Below are positions 17,307 through 25,112 of a stretch of DNA of 38,508 nt, piece by piece (position 1 is the stretch's first letter; each line of letters starts with the position of its first letter). A program made the position numbers and the translations under genes. The notes under the pieces are model-generated. The model worked only from the letters and a program-made list of their open reading frames with translations. It did not search any database and was not told the origin of the DNA. Source of the DNA: JBDRGC01 sp043818215 (GTDB taxonomy: Bacteria > Chloroflexota > Anaerolineae > Anaerolineales > UBA11858); assembly GCA_043818215.1 (NCBI GenBank), contig JBDRGC010000302.1, positions 1 to 38,508 on the forward strand, given 5' to 3'.

Positions 17307-18543
17307 GCGATGCGGCAGATTGGCCCGCAACCCAACCGGTAGAAAAAGCAGCCTGCAAATTGTACCCGCCGGTGTCGGCATCCACATCCAGCACTTCCCC
17401 GGCGAAATACAAACCCTCCACAAGCCGGGATGCCATAGTACGGGGGTCCACTTCGCGTGTATCCACTCCCCCGGCGGTGATGATGGCGTGGCTGAACGAA
17501 CGGTGGCCGGTGACTCGCAAGCGAAAGTCCTTCAGCCATATTCCGAGCCGCTGGCGATCTGCAGCTGTAATTTGGTGTCCAACTTTGTCTGCCGGAATGC
17601 CGGTTAGCTCAATGCACACGGGAATCAATTTTTGGGGCAGCAAATCTTTGAGCAGTGTACGATACTGCTGCTTGCCATGAGCATTCAAATCGCGCAGCAG
17701 GCGGTCGTCTAGCTTTTTCTCGTCGAGGGCGGGTTTGAGGTCGATGGAAATACTCACCTCTTTCCCAATGCGTAGGGCATCGACAACTGTCCGGCTTAAC
17801 GTGAGGATGATAGGCCCGGAGACTCCGAAGTGCGTAAACAGCATTTCTCCGAAGGCCTGGTCCTCTTTGCGTCCATTGACCCACACATAAACGGACACAT
17901 TGCGCAGACTCAGCCCTTGCAGCCGGGGAGCAATATTCCCGGCGGTGATGAGCGGGACCAGGGCGGGACGAACCGGCACAATGGTATGCCCTGCCGATTT
18001 TGCGAACTCGTACCCATCCCCAGTTGATCCGGTGCCCGGGTAGGACGCGCCGCCCGTGGCGAGTATGACAGCCTCAGCGCAGTAAACAGCCTCAGGGGTG
18101 GCCACTCCCGTCACCCGGTTGTTTTCGATGAGAAGGCGATCCACGGGAGAGTGCGTGTGGATTTCTACATCCTGCCATTTGTTCCACCGCACCAACGCGT
18201 GGACCACATCTTTCGACTGACCGCTGGCGGGGAAGACGCGTCCCCCTCGCTCGGTGATGGTGGGAACGCCCAGCTCGTCGAAGAAATCCAACAATTCGTC
18301 AGAAAAGAAACGGTGAAAAGCCTGACGCAGGAATCGCCCGTTGGGGCCAAAATGAGCAATGAATTTGGGCAGTGGAGTGATATTGGTCAGGTTGCAGCGC
18401 GTTTTTCCGGTGATGTACAGCTTGCGGCCCGGCTGATCCATTTTTTCGAGCAGCAGTGTTTTTGCCCCTGATCCAGCGGCCTGACCGGCGGCCATCAAAC
18501 CGGCTGCACCGCCTCCAATTACGATAACTTGATAATTACTCAT
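17302..18543 (-). CDS. HI0933-family FAD-dependent oxidoreductase (BaiN/RdsA-like)
   Basis: A 413-residue flavoprotein. The N-terminal dinucleotide-binding motif is VIVIGGGAAGLMAAG (6-20), followed by the family signature GRKLYITGKTRCNLTN (39-54), ATGGASYPGTGSTGDGY, and the C-terminal block GGVDTREVDPRTM with FAGEVLDVDADTGGYNLQAAFSTG. The family is widespread; BaiN is implicated in bile acid metabolism, but the native reaction in most bacteria is unknown. The length is normal, and it has no signal peptide. The ATG at 18543 follows an AGGAAA site. It is convergent with glyA-gcvT. A shared pathway is not implied. Confidence 0.88.
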   Translation of the reverse strand: MSNYQVIVIGGGAAGLMAAGQAAGSGAKTLLLEKMDQPGRKLYITGKTRCNLTNITPLPKFIAHFGPNGRFLRQAFHRFFSDELLDFFDELGVPTITERGGRVFPASGQSKDVVHALVRWNKWQDVEIHTHSPVDRLLIENNRVTGVATPEAVYCAEAVILATGGASYPGTGSTGDGYEFAKSAGHTIVPVRPALVPLITAGNIAPRLQGLSLRNVSVYVWVNGRKEDQAFGEMLFTHFGVSGPIILTLSRTVVDALRIGKEVSISIDLKPALDEKKLDDRLLRDLNAHGKQQYRTLLKDLLPQKLIPVCIELTGIPADKVGHQITAADRQRLGIWLKDFRLRVTGHRSFSHAIITAGGVDTREVDPRTMASRLVEGLYFAGEVLDVDADTGGYNLQAAFSTGWVAGQSAASQ

Positions 18544-18567
18544 AATTTCCTAACTTGGGCAAGCCCC

Positions 18568-18587
18568 CGAAATACACGGGGACAGGC
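18568..18587 (+). repeat. Dispersed intergenic repeat, copy 2
   Basis: CGAAATACACGGGGACAGGC, identical to the minus-strand copy at 4559-4578. Immediately to the right (18639-18655 and 18672-18688) lies another imperfect inverted repeat (CACAAAGGAACACAAAG and its near complement). The rest of 18689-18863 shows nothing recognisable. Confidence 0.8.
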
Positions 18588-18863
18588 TGGAATCTAACTT
18601 TTTACCACACATCGTCCCGATGTCCTTCGGGAAAGGGCACAAAGGAACACAAAGAAAAACCCAAAAAATCCCTTCGTGTCCTTTTGGGTAAATGTTCTTG
18701 TTTTTGCGCTGGATACCTTTCGATATTGCAGCGTGCCGGTATGGCGTTCAAGGATTGCTAAAGGGCAAACGCATTGACGGCAGAAGACGGAAGACCGCGC
18801 ATATAGTTTATCCGCAGTGGGAGATTTGCGCAACCGAATTGGGAACGAGACGCGAAAACTGCA

Positions 18864-18910
18864 AAAAAAAAAAAGAAAAAAGACGGAGCCGATTTATTCG
18901 GCTCCGTCTT
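18864..18910 (-). terminator. Intrinsic terminator for the Gly-rich exported protein gene
   Basis: Read on the minus strand, a perfect 13-bp stem (18898-18910 against 18880-18892) with a 5-nt loop is followed by a long T-tract (18864-18879). The position, 22 nt past the stop of the gene at 18932, fits a rho-independent terminator. The stem (AAGACGGAGCCGA) is nearly reused at 24844-24878. Confidence 0.92.
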
Positions 18911-18931
18911 ATTGGTTAATCAGAGGCTCTG

Positions 18932-19504
18932 CTATTTTGCAAATCCCTTGCCATGTCCATTTTTCATCATTGCGCTCTGATAAGTACCATCTGGCACGCA
19001 ATCGCCCGTGCCATCACAAATGCCATCTCCGTAGCTGGCGGCAGGAGTTTGATTGCCGCGGGAAGCCAGCCAATCTGCCTGCTCCTGGGTGATCAAACCG
19101 CTCGCGATAGCTTGGGCCAGAGCATCGGCGCGGGCTTGCGTCAAGATGTCGCTGATTGTCGCTGAGTCGAATCCCAGGCTCAATGCAATTTGAGTAAGGG
19201 TCTCACCCGCATCCAGGCGGGCAGCCAGTTCTTCAGGGATGATTCCTAAGGCGGTAGCTAAATTAGCGTGGATCAAATCACTCAGCACACCATCCAGATT
19301 GATATTGTCGTTGACAGGAACGCCGGTGCCGGTTCCAGTAGTACCCTGGTGTCCGCTTCCGCCGCCGGTACTGCCGCCGGCACCACCGCCGCCATTGCCG
19401 GGGCCGCTGCGGTCAAGTTCGGCCGCGAGCGCTGGGGCTACGGTTGAAAAGGATAGAATAATAATGCCAAGAATTACTGCTGCTAGTAAAACTATTTTCT
19501 TCAT
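18932..19504 (-). CDS. Exported Gly-rich small protein, function unknown
   Basis: A 190-residue protein with a clear signal peptide (MKK, hydrophobic core, APALA around residue 27). Next comes a Gly/Ser/Thr-rich low-complexity stretch (33-62), then a helical region (70-145) with the pattern ARLDAGETLTQIALSLGF, TISDILTQARADALAQAIASGLITQEQADWL. Such helical repeats are seen in Chloroflexota and actinobacterial exported proteins of unknown role. Two cysteines sit in DGICDGTGDCV near the C-terminus. CAGGAGA precedes the ATG. It lies downstream of the ECF sigma/DUF5667 pair and may belong to that regulon (inference). Confidence 0.75.
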   Translation of the reverse strand: MKKIVLLAAVILGIIILSFSTVAPALAAELDRSGPGNGGGGAGGSTGGGSGHQGTTGTGTGVPVNDNINLDGVLSDLIHANLATALGIIPEELAARLDAGETLTQIALSLGFDSATISDILTQARADALAQAIASGLITQEQADWLASRGNQTPAASYGDGICDGTGDCVPDGTYQSAMMKNGHGKGFAK

Positions 19505-19965
19505 TTTAGATCTCCTGTTTAGAGTACAGATTTCCTCTTTGCGAGGTTGATAGTGTTTTACAGACCTTGTTCGTTAGTCGATACTCAATGTCATTGAGTC
19601 AAGGATTTGTGTCTGTTGTATCACGGATACGACAGGAGCAAAGCAGGGTTCTCTGACATGCTCCAGGCGGATTCGCAATCCGCCGATGGCTAAACTTAAT
19701 GATATTGAGTCGATACTGTGGTCTGAGCAACTTACTTGCGGATAGTATAACTTGCACTTATGTTCAAAATTTGAAGAATATGTGAAAGGTTTGTGAAGAT
19801 TTCGGTGTAGTGGTCAAAAAGTAAGTGACGGGCTATTTCAAAGATGCTCCCAGCGCCGTCCCCGCAGCCGTCCCACAGGGATGCTTCGCGAAGGACGGCT
19901 GCTAGAGCATTTTGTGATTTTGGTCATCACTTACCATCTAACCACCACCGATTTCGGTTACCTTT
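19505..19965. promoter_or_regulatory. Intergenic region with several inverted repeats
   Basis: No gene. Seen here are a palindrome ACTCAATG-T-CATTGAGT at 19583-19599, a GGCGGATT-CGC-AATCCGCC hairpin at 19666-19684, a second ATTGAGTCGATACT match near 19704-19717, and a GCAGCCGTCC/GGACGGCTGC stem at 19864-19902. The first palindrome lies about 80 bp upstream of the Gly-rich protein gene and could be an operator. The last lies downstream of the DUF5667 gene and could be a weak terminator. All roles are inferred. Confidence 0.5.
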
Positions 19966-21078
19966 TTATGGCTTGCCGCCCTGCCCGCCGCCACCGCCGT
20001 CATCGCCGGGGCCATTTCCGCTACCGGGGTCATTTTCTCCACCGGAGCCGTTACCCACACCCGTGCCGATGGGTGTGCCAATGCAGGTAGGTTGAGGTGT
20101 GCCATCGCCGGGGCCATTTCCGCTACCGGGGCCATTTTCTCCACCGGAGCCACCCGTGCCGATGGGCGTGCCAATGCAGGTAGGTTGAGGCGTGCCATCG
20201 CCGGGGCCATTTCCGCTGCCGAGGTCATTTTCTCCACCGGAGCCGCTACCCACACCCGTGCCTATGGGCGTGCCATCACCGGGGCCATATCCACCACCCG
20301 GCATGGGAGTTTGCGAAGGATACTCAGCTGGACCGTTCCCCATGCTGTTCATGTGCTGACGAAACGTATTTGGCTCGGTCAGCCCGGTTTCGACCAACCT
20401 TTGCTGTGCCTGCAGCATTTGCTGTATTTGAGTCAACATCGGGTCTGTTTGTGCAGGTGTCTGGTTACCCATCATTGCCATCGTCTGCTCGTGTTGCTGC
20501 AAAGCGACTTTCATTTGGGTTAATACCTGGTTGAGGGCTTCGTCGCCCATACCAGCTGCCAATTGGAGCATAGAGTCCATTTGTTGCTGCAAGCGCGCGG
20601 CGGTTTCCGTCGGAATTGGCTCGCCAGCCAGGGCCAGGGCACTCATCTCTTCGAAGCGGCGTTCCGTAAAGTCCTCCAATAGTGATAATTGGTCTTGTGC
20701 ATCGCTGCTCAAGTCTAATTGCAGATCCTCGGTAAAAGTCTTGACTGGATAAAGAAAATCGGCAGGTATGCTATCTTGGGCAGCATACACCACAGCTCCC
20801 GTTCCTCCCAGAGCTATAACAATGGCGACAATAAAGCTGGTTAGTGCAGTTAACATGGAAAATCTCTCCTTTTTATGTATTTGAGTGAATCTGGGTAATG
20901 ATACGATCCAATTATTAAGACGCAAAAAGGGGCCGGTAGATACGCTCGTTTTCAAAGATGCTGCCTTTGCCAGGAAATTTGCTCGTCCGCGGGCGGCCGC
21001 TTGGGGGTCACGCTCGGGCACATAGCCTAAACTTTCCAGGCTGGCCTGCAAACGGGGGTCTAATTTATCTTGGCTCAT
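19966..21078 (-). CDS. DUF5667-like single-pass membrane protein, putative anti-sigma partner
   Basis: A 370-residue protein. Residues 1-70 are cytoplasmic and hydrophilic, 75-99 form one membrane helix, and the rest should be extracytoplasmic. Residues 104-140 (PADFLYPVKTFTEDLQLDLSSDAQDQLSLLEDFTERRFEEM) are, in part, the DUF5667-type signature; helices rich in Gln and Met follow to about 245. The tail (about 260-370) has three imperfect Gly/Pro-rich repeats containing GSGNGPGDGTPQPT and CIGTPIGTG. The start codon overlaps the upstream ECF sigma stop by 4 bp (ATGA), so the two are translationally coupled. That context suggests an anti-sigma or sensor role. A zinc-finger anti-sigma motif is absent. 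Confidence 0.8.
   Translation of the reverse strand: MSQDKLDPRLQASLESLGYVPERDPQAAARGRANFLAKAASLKTSVSTGPFLRLNNWIVSLPRFTQIHKKERFSMLTALTSFIVAIVIALGGTGAVVYAAQDSIPADFLYPVKTFTEDLQLDLSSDAQDQLSLLEDFTERRFEEMSALALAGEPIPTETAARLQQQMDSMLQLAAGMGDEALNQVLTQMKVALQQHEQTMAMMGNQTPAQTDPMLTQIQQMLQAQQRLVETGLTEPNTFRQHMNSMGNGPAEYPSQTPMPGGGYGPGDGTPIGTGVGSGSGGENDLGSGNGPGDGTPQPTCIGTPIGTGGSGGENGPGSGNGPGDGTPQPTCIGTPIGTGVGNGSGGENDPGSGNGPGDDGGGGGQGGKP
20011..20290. repeat. Tandem repeats coding for the Gly-rich tail
   Basis: The segment GCCATTTCCGCTRCCGRGG starts at 20011, 20113 and 20206, giving periods of 102 and 93 bp within the DUF5667-like gene. The copies differ slightly, so copy number could vary between strains. 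Confidence 0.85.
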
Positions 21079-21629
21079 CGTTGATTCTCCGGTATAAGAA
21101 TGCGTTGTAAAGCTGCCACGGCGCGGTGCTGCAAAGATTTGACTGACCCTTCGGTTTTATGCAGTGTGGCAGCGACTTCTGTATTCGTCCAGCCTTCTAA
21201 AAACTTGAGTACAATCACCTGGCGTTGGTCGGGGGTGAGCAGCTTCAATGCAGAGCGAATGCGTTCCTGTTCTATACTCGCAGCCACAGTTTGCAAGGTA
21301 TCTGTGCCGTCATCAAGATAGAGAGCCTCATCCAGGGGTAGCGAGGGCAGCGCGCCTCGGCGGTATTGATCCGTGATCCAATTGTGCGCCACGCGGTACA
21401 AATACGCTTGAAGATGATCGCGAGGCCCGCCACCGGCACGCAGGGCGCTCAGAAAACGGCTAAAGGTTTCAGCCACGCAATCTTCAGCTTGATCGGCATC
21501 ACCCGTCAAGCGCATGGCATAGCGATACAGGCCTGGGCTAAAGTGGTCATAGATTTCTGCCAGGATTTCCGAATCAAAGCGGCATGCGCCGCGCAGAAGG
21601 CGGTTTTCAGATTTCACAATGATTTTCAT
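21075..21629 (-). CDS. ECF-type RNA polymerase sigma factor
   Basis: A 184-residue sigma-70 family protein with only regions 2 and 4. Region 2 covers about residues 20-95, including YRYAMRLTGDADQAEDCVAETFSRFL and AYLYRVAHNWITDQYRR. Region 4 covers about 130-180, with LTPDQRQVIVLKFLEGWTNTEVAATLHKTEGSVKSL in overlapping motifs and a helix-turn-helix. It directs RNA polymerase to a small regulon, probably including its own operon. The 4-bp overlap with the downstream DUF5667-like gene is the usual ECF/anti-sigma arrangement. The ATG at 21629 has no strong ribosome binding site. Confidence 0.92.
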   Translation of the reverse strand: MKIIVKSENRLLRGACRFDSEILAEIYDHFSPGLYRYAMRLTGDADQAEDCVAETFSRFLSALRAGGGPRDHLQAYLYRVAHNWITDQYRRGALPSLPLDEALYLDDGTDTLQTVAASIEQERIRSALKLLTPDQRQVIVLKFLEGWTNTEVAATLHKTEGSVKSLQHRAVAALQRILIPENQR

Positions 21630-21722
21630 ACACTATGACGCAAAAGCAGTCTTTAAGATACGGGCGGGTTACAAGCGACATAGCAATAATACCCGAAGTA
21701 AGTGTTCAGTTCCCTGGTGAAA

Positions 21723-21819
21723 TAGAACGCGGATTATACGGATTAAGCGGATTAACGCGGATATTATTTATTTTGAAGAATCCGCGGTGATTCGCTATAT
21801 CCGCGTCGTCCGTGTTCTA
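21723..21819. repeat. 97-bp inverted repeat with TAGAACGCGGA ends
   Basis: The left arm (21723-21763) and right arm (21781-21819) are imperfect inverted copies, each carrying repeated CGGATTA-type units and ending in TAGAACRCGGA. The ends match those of the hairpin at 17248-17306. A related CGATTT/AAATCG palindrome lies at 21871-21899. It sits between the ECF sigma gene and the 243-residue protein gene. Confidence 0.8.
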
Positions 21820-21905
21820 CTCAAACAACTTTCAGCAGACGCCTGAACGATTAGTTCTTGAAGCAGTAATTATAGTGCGATTTTCCAAATCGTTCTACGA
21901 AACCA

Positions 21906-22637
21906 TTACTGGCTATCTACCTCCGCCTGAAAAGCTGCTTTGATCGTGGAGAATTCCAGTCCATTCTCGTCACAATAGTCGCGCACCTTCGATAAAGGAT
22001 TGAAAATTTCATCGCCGATGATGGACGCGATCATTTCTTCAGATACGCCCCAGTCCAACAAGTTGGCGAAGGTAGTTTGACCCTGCACTATTTTTGAGCC
22101 TTCATCGTGTGTATCTTCTTCCACTTCGAACTCGATTTCATGCTGGATATTGGATACATCAATGGCGTGAGCGTCCAAAAAGACGATTTGTTCTTCCGTC
22201 AGGCTGGCGTGATTTTTCAAGATCTCCACCGCCGGGGCGGGCAGATAGTCATCCTCTGGCAGCTCATAAGGTATGCCTGAATAGAGGGCCACAAAAAGCT
22301 TCACTGAGCCTGTGCCGATCTCTATCTCGTCGCCCAATTCGCCATACAGCATTTCCAGGTCGCGGCACATGAAGCTGGCGGTATTCACATCCGGGGGCAG
22401 CCCAAAGGCGTTGCTCAACACATCGAGCGGGATGTCGAAAAGGTCGCTAATATTGCCGAACTGATAAGAACCGCGGATGTCCCCAGGGTTGTACTCACCA
22501 ACAGCCTCCCCTTCCTGAAGTCTATTGGGCACTCTGGATGACTCTGTCTTCCATAAATCCAATGCGGAACTTCCAAATATCCCACCGAACAAAATCACCA
22601 GGATAATCACGCCAAGTGTTTTAGATTGTAATTTCAT
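21906..22637 (-). CDS. Membrane-anchored partner of the NapH-type protein, function unknown
   Basis: A 243-residue protein with an N-terminal anchor or signal (about 7-26) and an acidic exported part. It contains two related segments. One is GSYQFGNISDLFDIPLDVLSNAFGLP, about 56-81, followed by Cys91 and a nearby DLE. The other is GQTTFANLLDWGVSEEMIASIIG, about 176-198, followed by Cys212 in RDYCDENG. I read these as a duplicated domain. The ATG at 22637 has GAGGAGG at ideal distance and begins 1 bp after the stop of the NapH-like gene, so the two genes are tightly coupled. The role is probably as an extracytoplasmic redox or assembly partner (inference). Confidence 0.75.
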   Translation of the reverse strand: MKLQSKTLGVIILVILFGGIFGSSALDLWKTESSRVPNRLQEGEAVGEYNPGDIRGSYQFGNISDLFDIPLDVLSNAFGLPPDVNTASFMCRDLEMLYGELGDEIEIGTGSVKLFVALYSGIPYELPEDDYLPAPAVEILKNHASLTEEQIVFLDAHAIDVSNIQHEIEFEVEEDTHDEGSKIVQGQTTFANLLDWGVSEEMIASIIGDEIFNPLSKVRDYCDENGLEFSTIKAAFQAEVDSQ

Positions 22638-22638
22638 G

Positions 22639-23460
22639 TTATTTGCCTCCTCGGGTTGCAAAAACAACCGTGTTATCGATAGGGCAGAGCGCTTCAGACG
22701 TACATTCCAAACAAGTGATGCACTGATGGTCGCGCACGACGTTTACTGCATGCACTTTGATGTTCATGGGGCAGTCGCGGGTACAGATATTACACCCCTT
22801 GCAACCTGGATCACTGCGCCTGATGGAGAAAACCCGGAACAGGTTTGTGATTCCCAAAATCGCGCCGTAGGGACAGGCATACTTGCACCAGAGCCGTTCC
22901 ACCAGCAGAGAGGCCAGCAGCGTGATGCCCAGGATGATCAGCCCGCCGATGGCAACTTCACCGGTCCAGAAATTGAACAGGGCAAAATAGGGGTCAAGGT
23001 CGCTGAAGAATAATTCTGCCGTTGTGGCCGTCGTATACAATACCCACACCAGCACGAGATAACGCAGATAGCGCAGATATTGGTCGAGACGGTGAGGAAC
23101 AAAATGATTATATTTCTTCTTGAAGAGTCTTTTGCCGATTTTGCCAAACCATTCCTGAACGCTCCCCAACGGGCAAACCCAGCCACAAAAGACCGGCCCA
23201 AAGAGGATTGTCAAAACAAACACGATGATCATCAAGATAAATGATGATTCGTGAATTTTCTGGACGAAAGTGCCCTCTGTGGCAAACTGGTAAAGGGATA
23301 CTACGCCGCCAAAAGGACAAACACCATGTAACGATGTGTTGGACAAGAAGGAGATTGCTCCGTCCAGGGTATGGTTGACCACGATCAATGCGATCAACAC
23401 AAAGAAGAAGATTTGTAAAACCGTCCTAGGCCAAATTTTGTTCTTACTAAAAGATTTCAT
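22639..23460 (-). CDS. NapH/MauN-type 4Fe-4S membrane ferredoxin
   Basis: A 273-residue membrane protein with four or five helices. It has two CxxxCP motifs facing the cytoplasm, C92-C96 in FCGWVCPLG and C192-C196 in WCKYACPYG. A C-terminal dicluster ferredoxin domain has C220/C223/C226/C230 and C247/C250/C253/C259. NapH-like proteins pass electrons from the quinol pool or across the membrane to periplasmic or cytoplasmic reductases. No nap or nos genes are here, so the acceptor is unknown. The AGGAG site precedes the ATG. The next gene starts 1 bp after its stop and encodes the likely partner. Confidence 0.88.
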   Translation of the reverse strand: MKSFSKNKIWPRTVLQIFFFVLIALIVVNHTLDGAISFLSNTSLHGVCPFGGVVSLYQFATEGTFVQKIHESSFILMIIVFVLTILFGPVFCGWVCPLGSVQEWFGKIGKRLFKKKYNHFVPHRLDQYLRYLRYLVLVWVLYTTATTAELFFSDLDPYFALFNFWTGEVAIGGLIILGITLLASLLVERLWCKYACPYGAILGITNLFRVFSIRRSDPGCKGCNICTRDCPMNIKVHAVNVVRDHQCITCLECTSEALCPIDNTVVFATRGGK

Positions 23461-23877
23461 TTGAATACTCCTGTTGAATATGGTGCGAAAGACGCTCGCA
23501 TACGTTTGATAGACAGGCCCCCCTAACCCCCCAAATTTGGGGGGAACGTCACTTGTATCCCGGCATCATCGCAAAGGGGGCCTAAAGACAGAGTAATCGT
23601 TCAGCCCCCCGATCCCCAATCCTGGGGGAGTCACTTTCCCATTTATAATTCACCATTTACCATTTAGAATTTGGTTTTATTTGTGCGTAATTCAAATGGC
23701 GCATATTTTTCCCTTTTGGTGGGCGGAAAATCATTTATGGAGTTGGGGGAGGCGTTCCCACGCCTGAGCGTAGGAACGAGAAGATGGGACTGAATTATTA
23801 TTTCTCCCCCAGTATTGGGGGCCGGGGGGCGATTATGGGACAGCCTGAGTAGTTACGAAATAAACTTTAGATCAGGA
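23461..23877. repeat. Intergenic region with G-tract palindromes
   Basis: No gene. The perfect 18-nt palindrome CCCCCCAAATTTGGGGGG lies at 23527-23544. G-tract hairpin repeats of the 13353 family lie at 23602-23632 (inverted) and 23804-23830. AT-rich DNA fills the rest. Confidence 0.85.
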
Positions 23878-24693
23878 TTAGCCACCTTGTCCACCTCCTT
23901 GTCCACCGCCCTGCCCGCCGCCCTGCCCGCCGGTTTCCATGCCTGAATTCACGATGACGTCATAGGCTTCCTGGCTGAGGTATTGAGGCTGGTACACTTC
24001 GCCGGTTTGTTGTGCGAATATTTGCACAAAGGAGCGCAGGTGGTTGCGGGAGCCTTTCAATAGATTCTGATAAACTTGTTGAATGTCAGGTTTGTCAGTT
24101 TGGGCGAGATATTCTTCCAGGTCGAGGATGTCGATCTCTTCGATGGCTGCTCCCACTTTGATGGCATCGATAAGGGATTGGCTTCCCTGGGCCACCAGTT
24201 GATCGTAAAGTCCCTGGAGGGTTGCATCCGAAAATTGACCGATCTCATTCCCGGCAGCCGGGTCTTCCAGCCCGTAGCGATCAACCAGGGTTTTGACGGT
24301 TTCCATGTGGGTCGCTTCGGCATCGGCGATATTTTGAAAAATCGGCAGCCCCCATTGCTCGTACATGGTCAGGTACACATCCCGGGCGAGTTTTTCTTCT
24401 TCCCGCATGAAGGAGATGCCGGCAGCTTCGTCGGCGCTCAAACCTCCAGTGGTGATTTGCGCCGGAGCATCTGTCGGATTCACCTCTTGGATATCGGTAT
24501 TAGCATTTTCATCCGCTTGGGTCGCATCTGCGGCAGCCAATTCTTCTGCAGTTGCTTGCGTTTCTGATGATTCTTCAACATCTGGGATCACAACCACGTC
24601 GGTGGGTTGGATTTCTTCTGGCGGCGTCGCTGGGGCGTTACACGCCGCTAAAAGAATAGCTACAAGAATCAGGGTGAGGATATTTATTTTCAT
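23878..24693 (-). CDS. DUF2202 ferritin-like lipoprotein
   Basis: A 271-residue lipoprotein. The lipobox LLAAC puts the lipidated cysteine at residue 18. An acidic, Ala/Thr-rich linker runs to about residue 80. The DUF2202 four-helix domain (about 85-235) has ferritin-like ligand candidates: the EEEKLARD cluster at 98-105, the EATH motif ending at H129, EEIDILDLEE near 165-174, and H198 in NHLRSF. Members are thought to bind a di-metal centre; the reaction is not established. The tail is a GGQG repeat (about 253-271). AAGGAG lies upstream of the ATG. It is a single gene between repeat-rich gaps. Confidence 0.85.
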   Translation of the reverse strand: MKINILTLILVAILLAACNAPATPPEEIQPTDVVVIPDVEESSETQATAEELAAADATQADENANTDIQEVNPTDAPAQITTGGLSADEAAGISFMREEEKLARDVYLTMYEQWGLPIFQNIADAEATHMETVKTLVDRYGLEDPAAGNEIGQFSDATLQGLYDQLVAQGSQSLIDAIKVGAAIEEIDILDLEEYLAQTDKPDIQQVYQNLLKGSRNHLRSFVQIFAQQTGEVYQPQYLSQEAYDVIVNSGMETGGQGGGQGGGQGGGQGG

Positions 24694-24843
24694 AAGTCTG
24701 TTTCTCCTTTTGGGGTATTCATAAACTTGAATGTGTTGATGGACTTAGTGTCACTTATATCGCTTACATGTGAAGAACAGATAGTGGATTTGTGAAGAAC
24801 TTATGAATATTAAATTTTTGAGAAGATGCCAATAGCCCAACTA

Positions 24844-24878
24844 AAAAGACGGAGTCGAACAAGTCGGCTCCGTCTTTT
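24844..24878. terminator. Bidirectional terminator-like hairpin
   Basis: The arms AAAAGACGGAGTCGA and TCGGCTCCGTCTTTT pair along 15 bp with one wobble, and A/T tracts flank both sides. It lies about 170 bp past the end of the redoxin operon on the minus strand, where it would stop transcription. The stem is nearly the same as that of the terminator at 18864-18910. Confidence 0.75.
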
Positions 24879-24943
24879 GGGATCAGGCGGGGTATGTATT
24901 ATGCTGAGAACTCTGGAAAAACTTAATTTCTTTCCTGCCACCC

Positions 24944-24989
24944 CCCTCAATCCCCCCATTTTAGTTTTTCAAAATGGGGGGATTGAGGG
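24944..24989. other. Perfect 19-bp inverted repeat
   Basis: Arms 24944-24962 and 24971-24989 (CCCTCAATCCCCCCATTTT and its complement) with an 8-nt loop. It lies downstream of the redoxin operon and before the terminator-like hairpin. The remainder of 24694-25049 shows no gene. Confidence 0.85.
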
Positions 24990-25049
24990 CGCTTCGGGCG
25001 TTGTTTAGCCAGATTCATTGTCTGCTTGAGTAGTTACAAAAGGTATTTG

Positions 25050-25112
25050 TTACATTATACCCGCCTCGCGCAGCGCGCCCACCAGGCTTTCTTTGCTCGT
25101 CGCCAGGCCTAC
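25050..25112 (-). pseudogene. 3' remnant of a redoxin gene
   Basis: Directly after the TGA of the Fe-S protein gene, and in the same frame, lie 20 sense codons ending in TAA. They encode VGLATSKESLVGALREAGIM. The intact redoxin at 30079-30345 ends in VGLAPSKESLVGALREAGLA, so 17 of 20 residues match, and the DNA is similar too. This is the tail of a second copy left by duplication or recombination. It has no start of its own. Confidence 0.85.
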
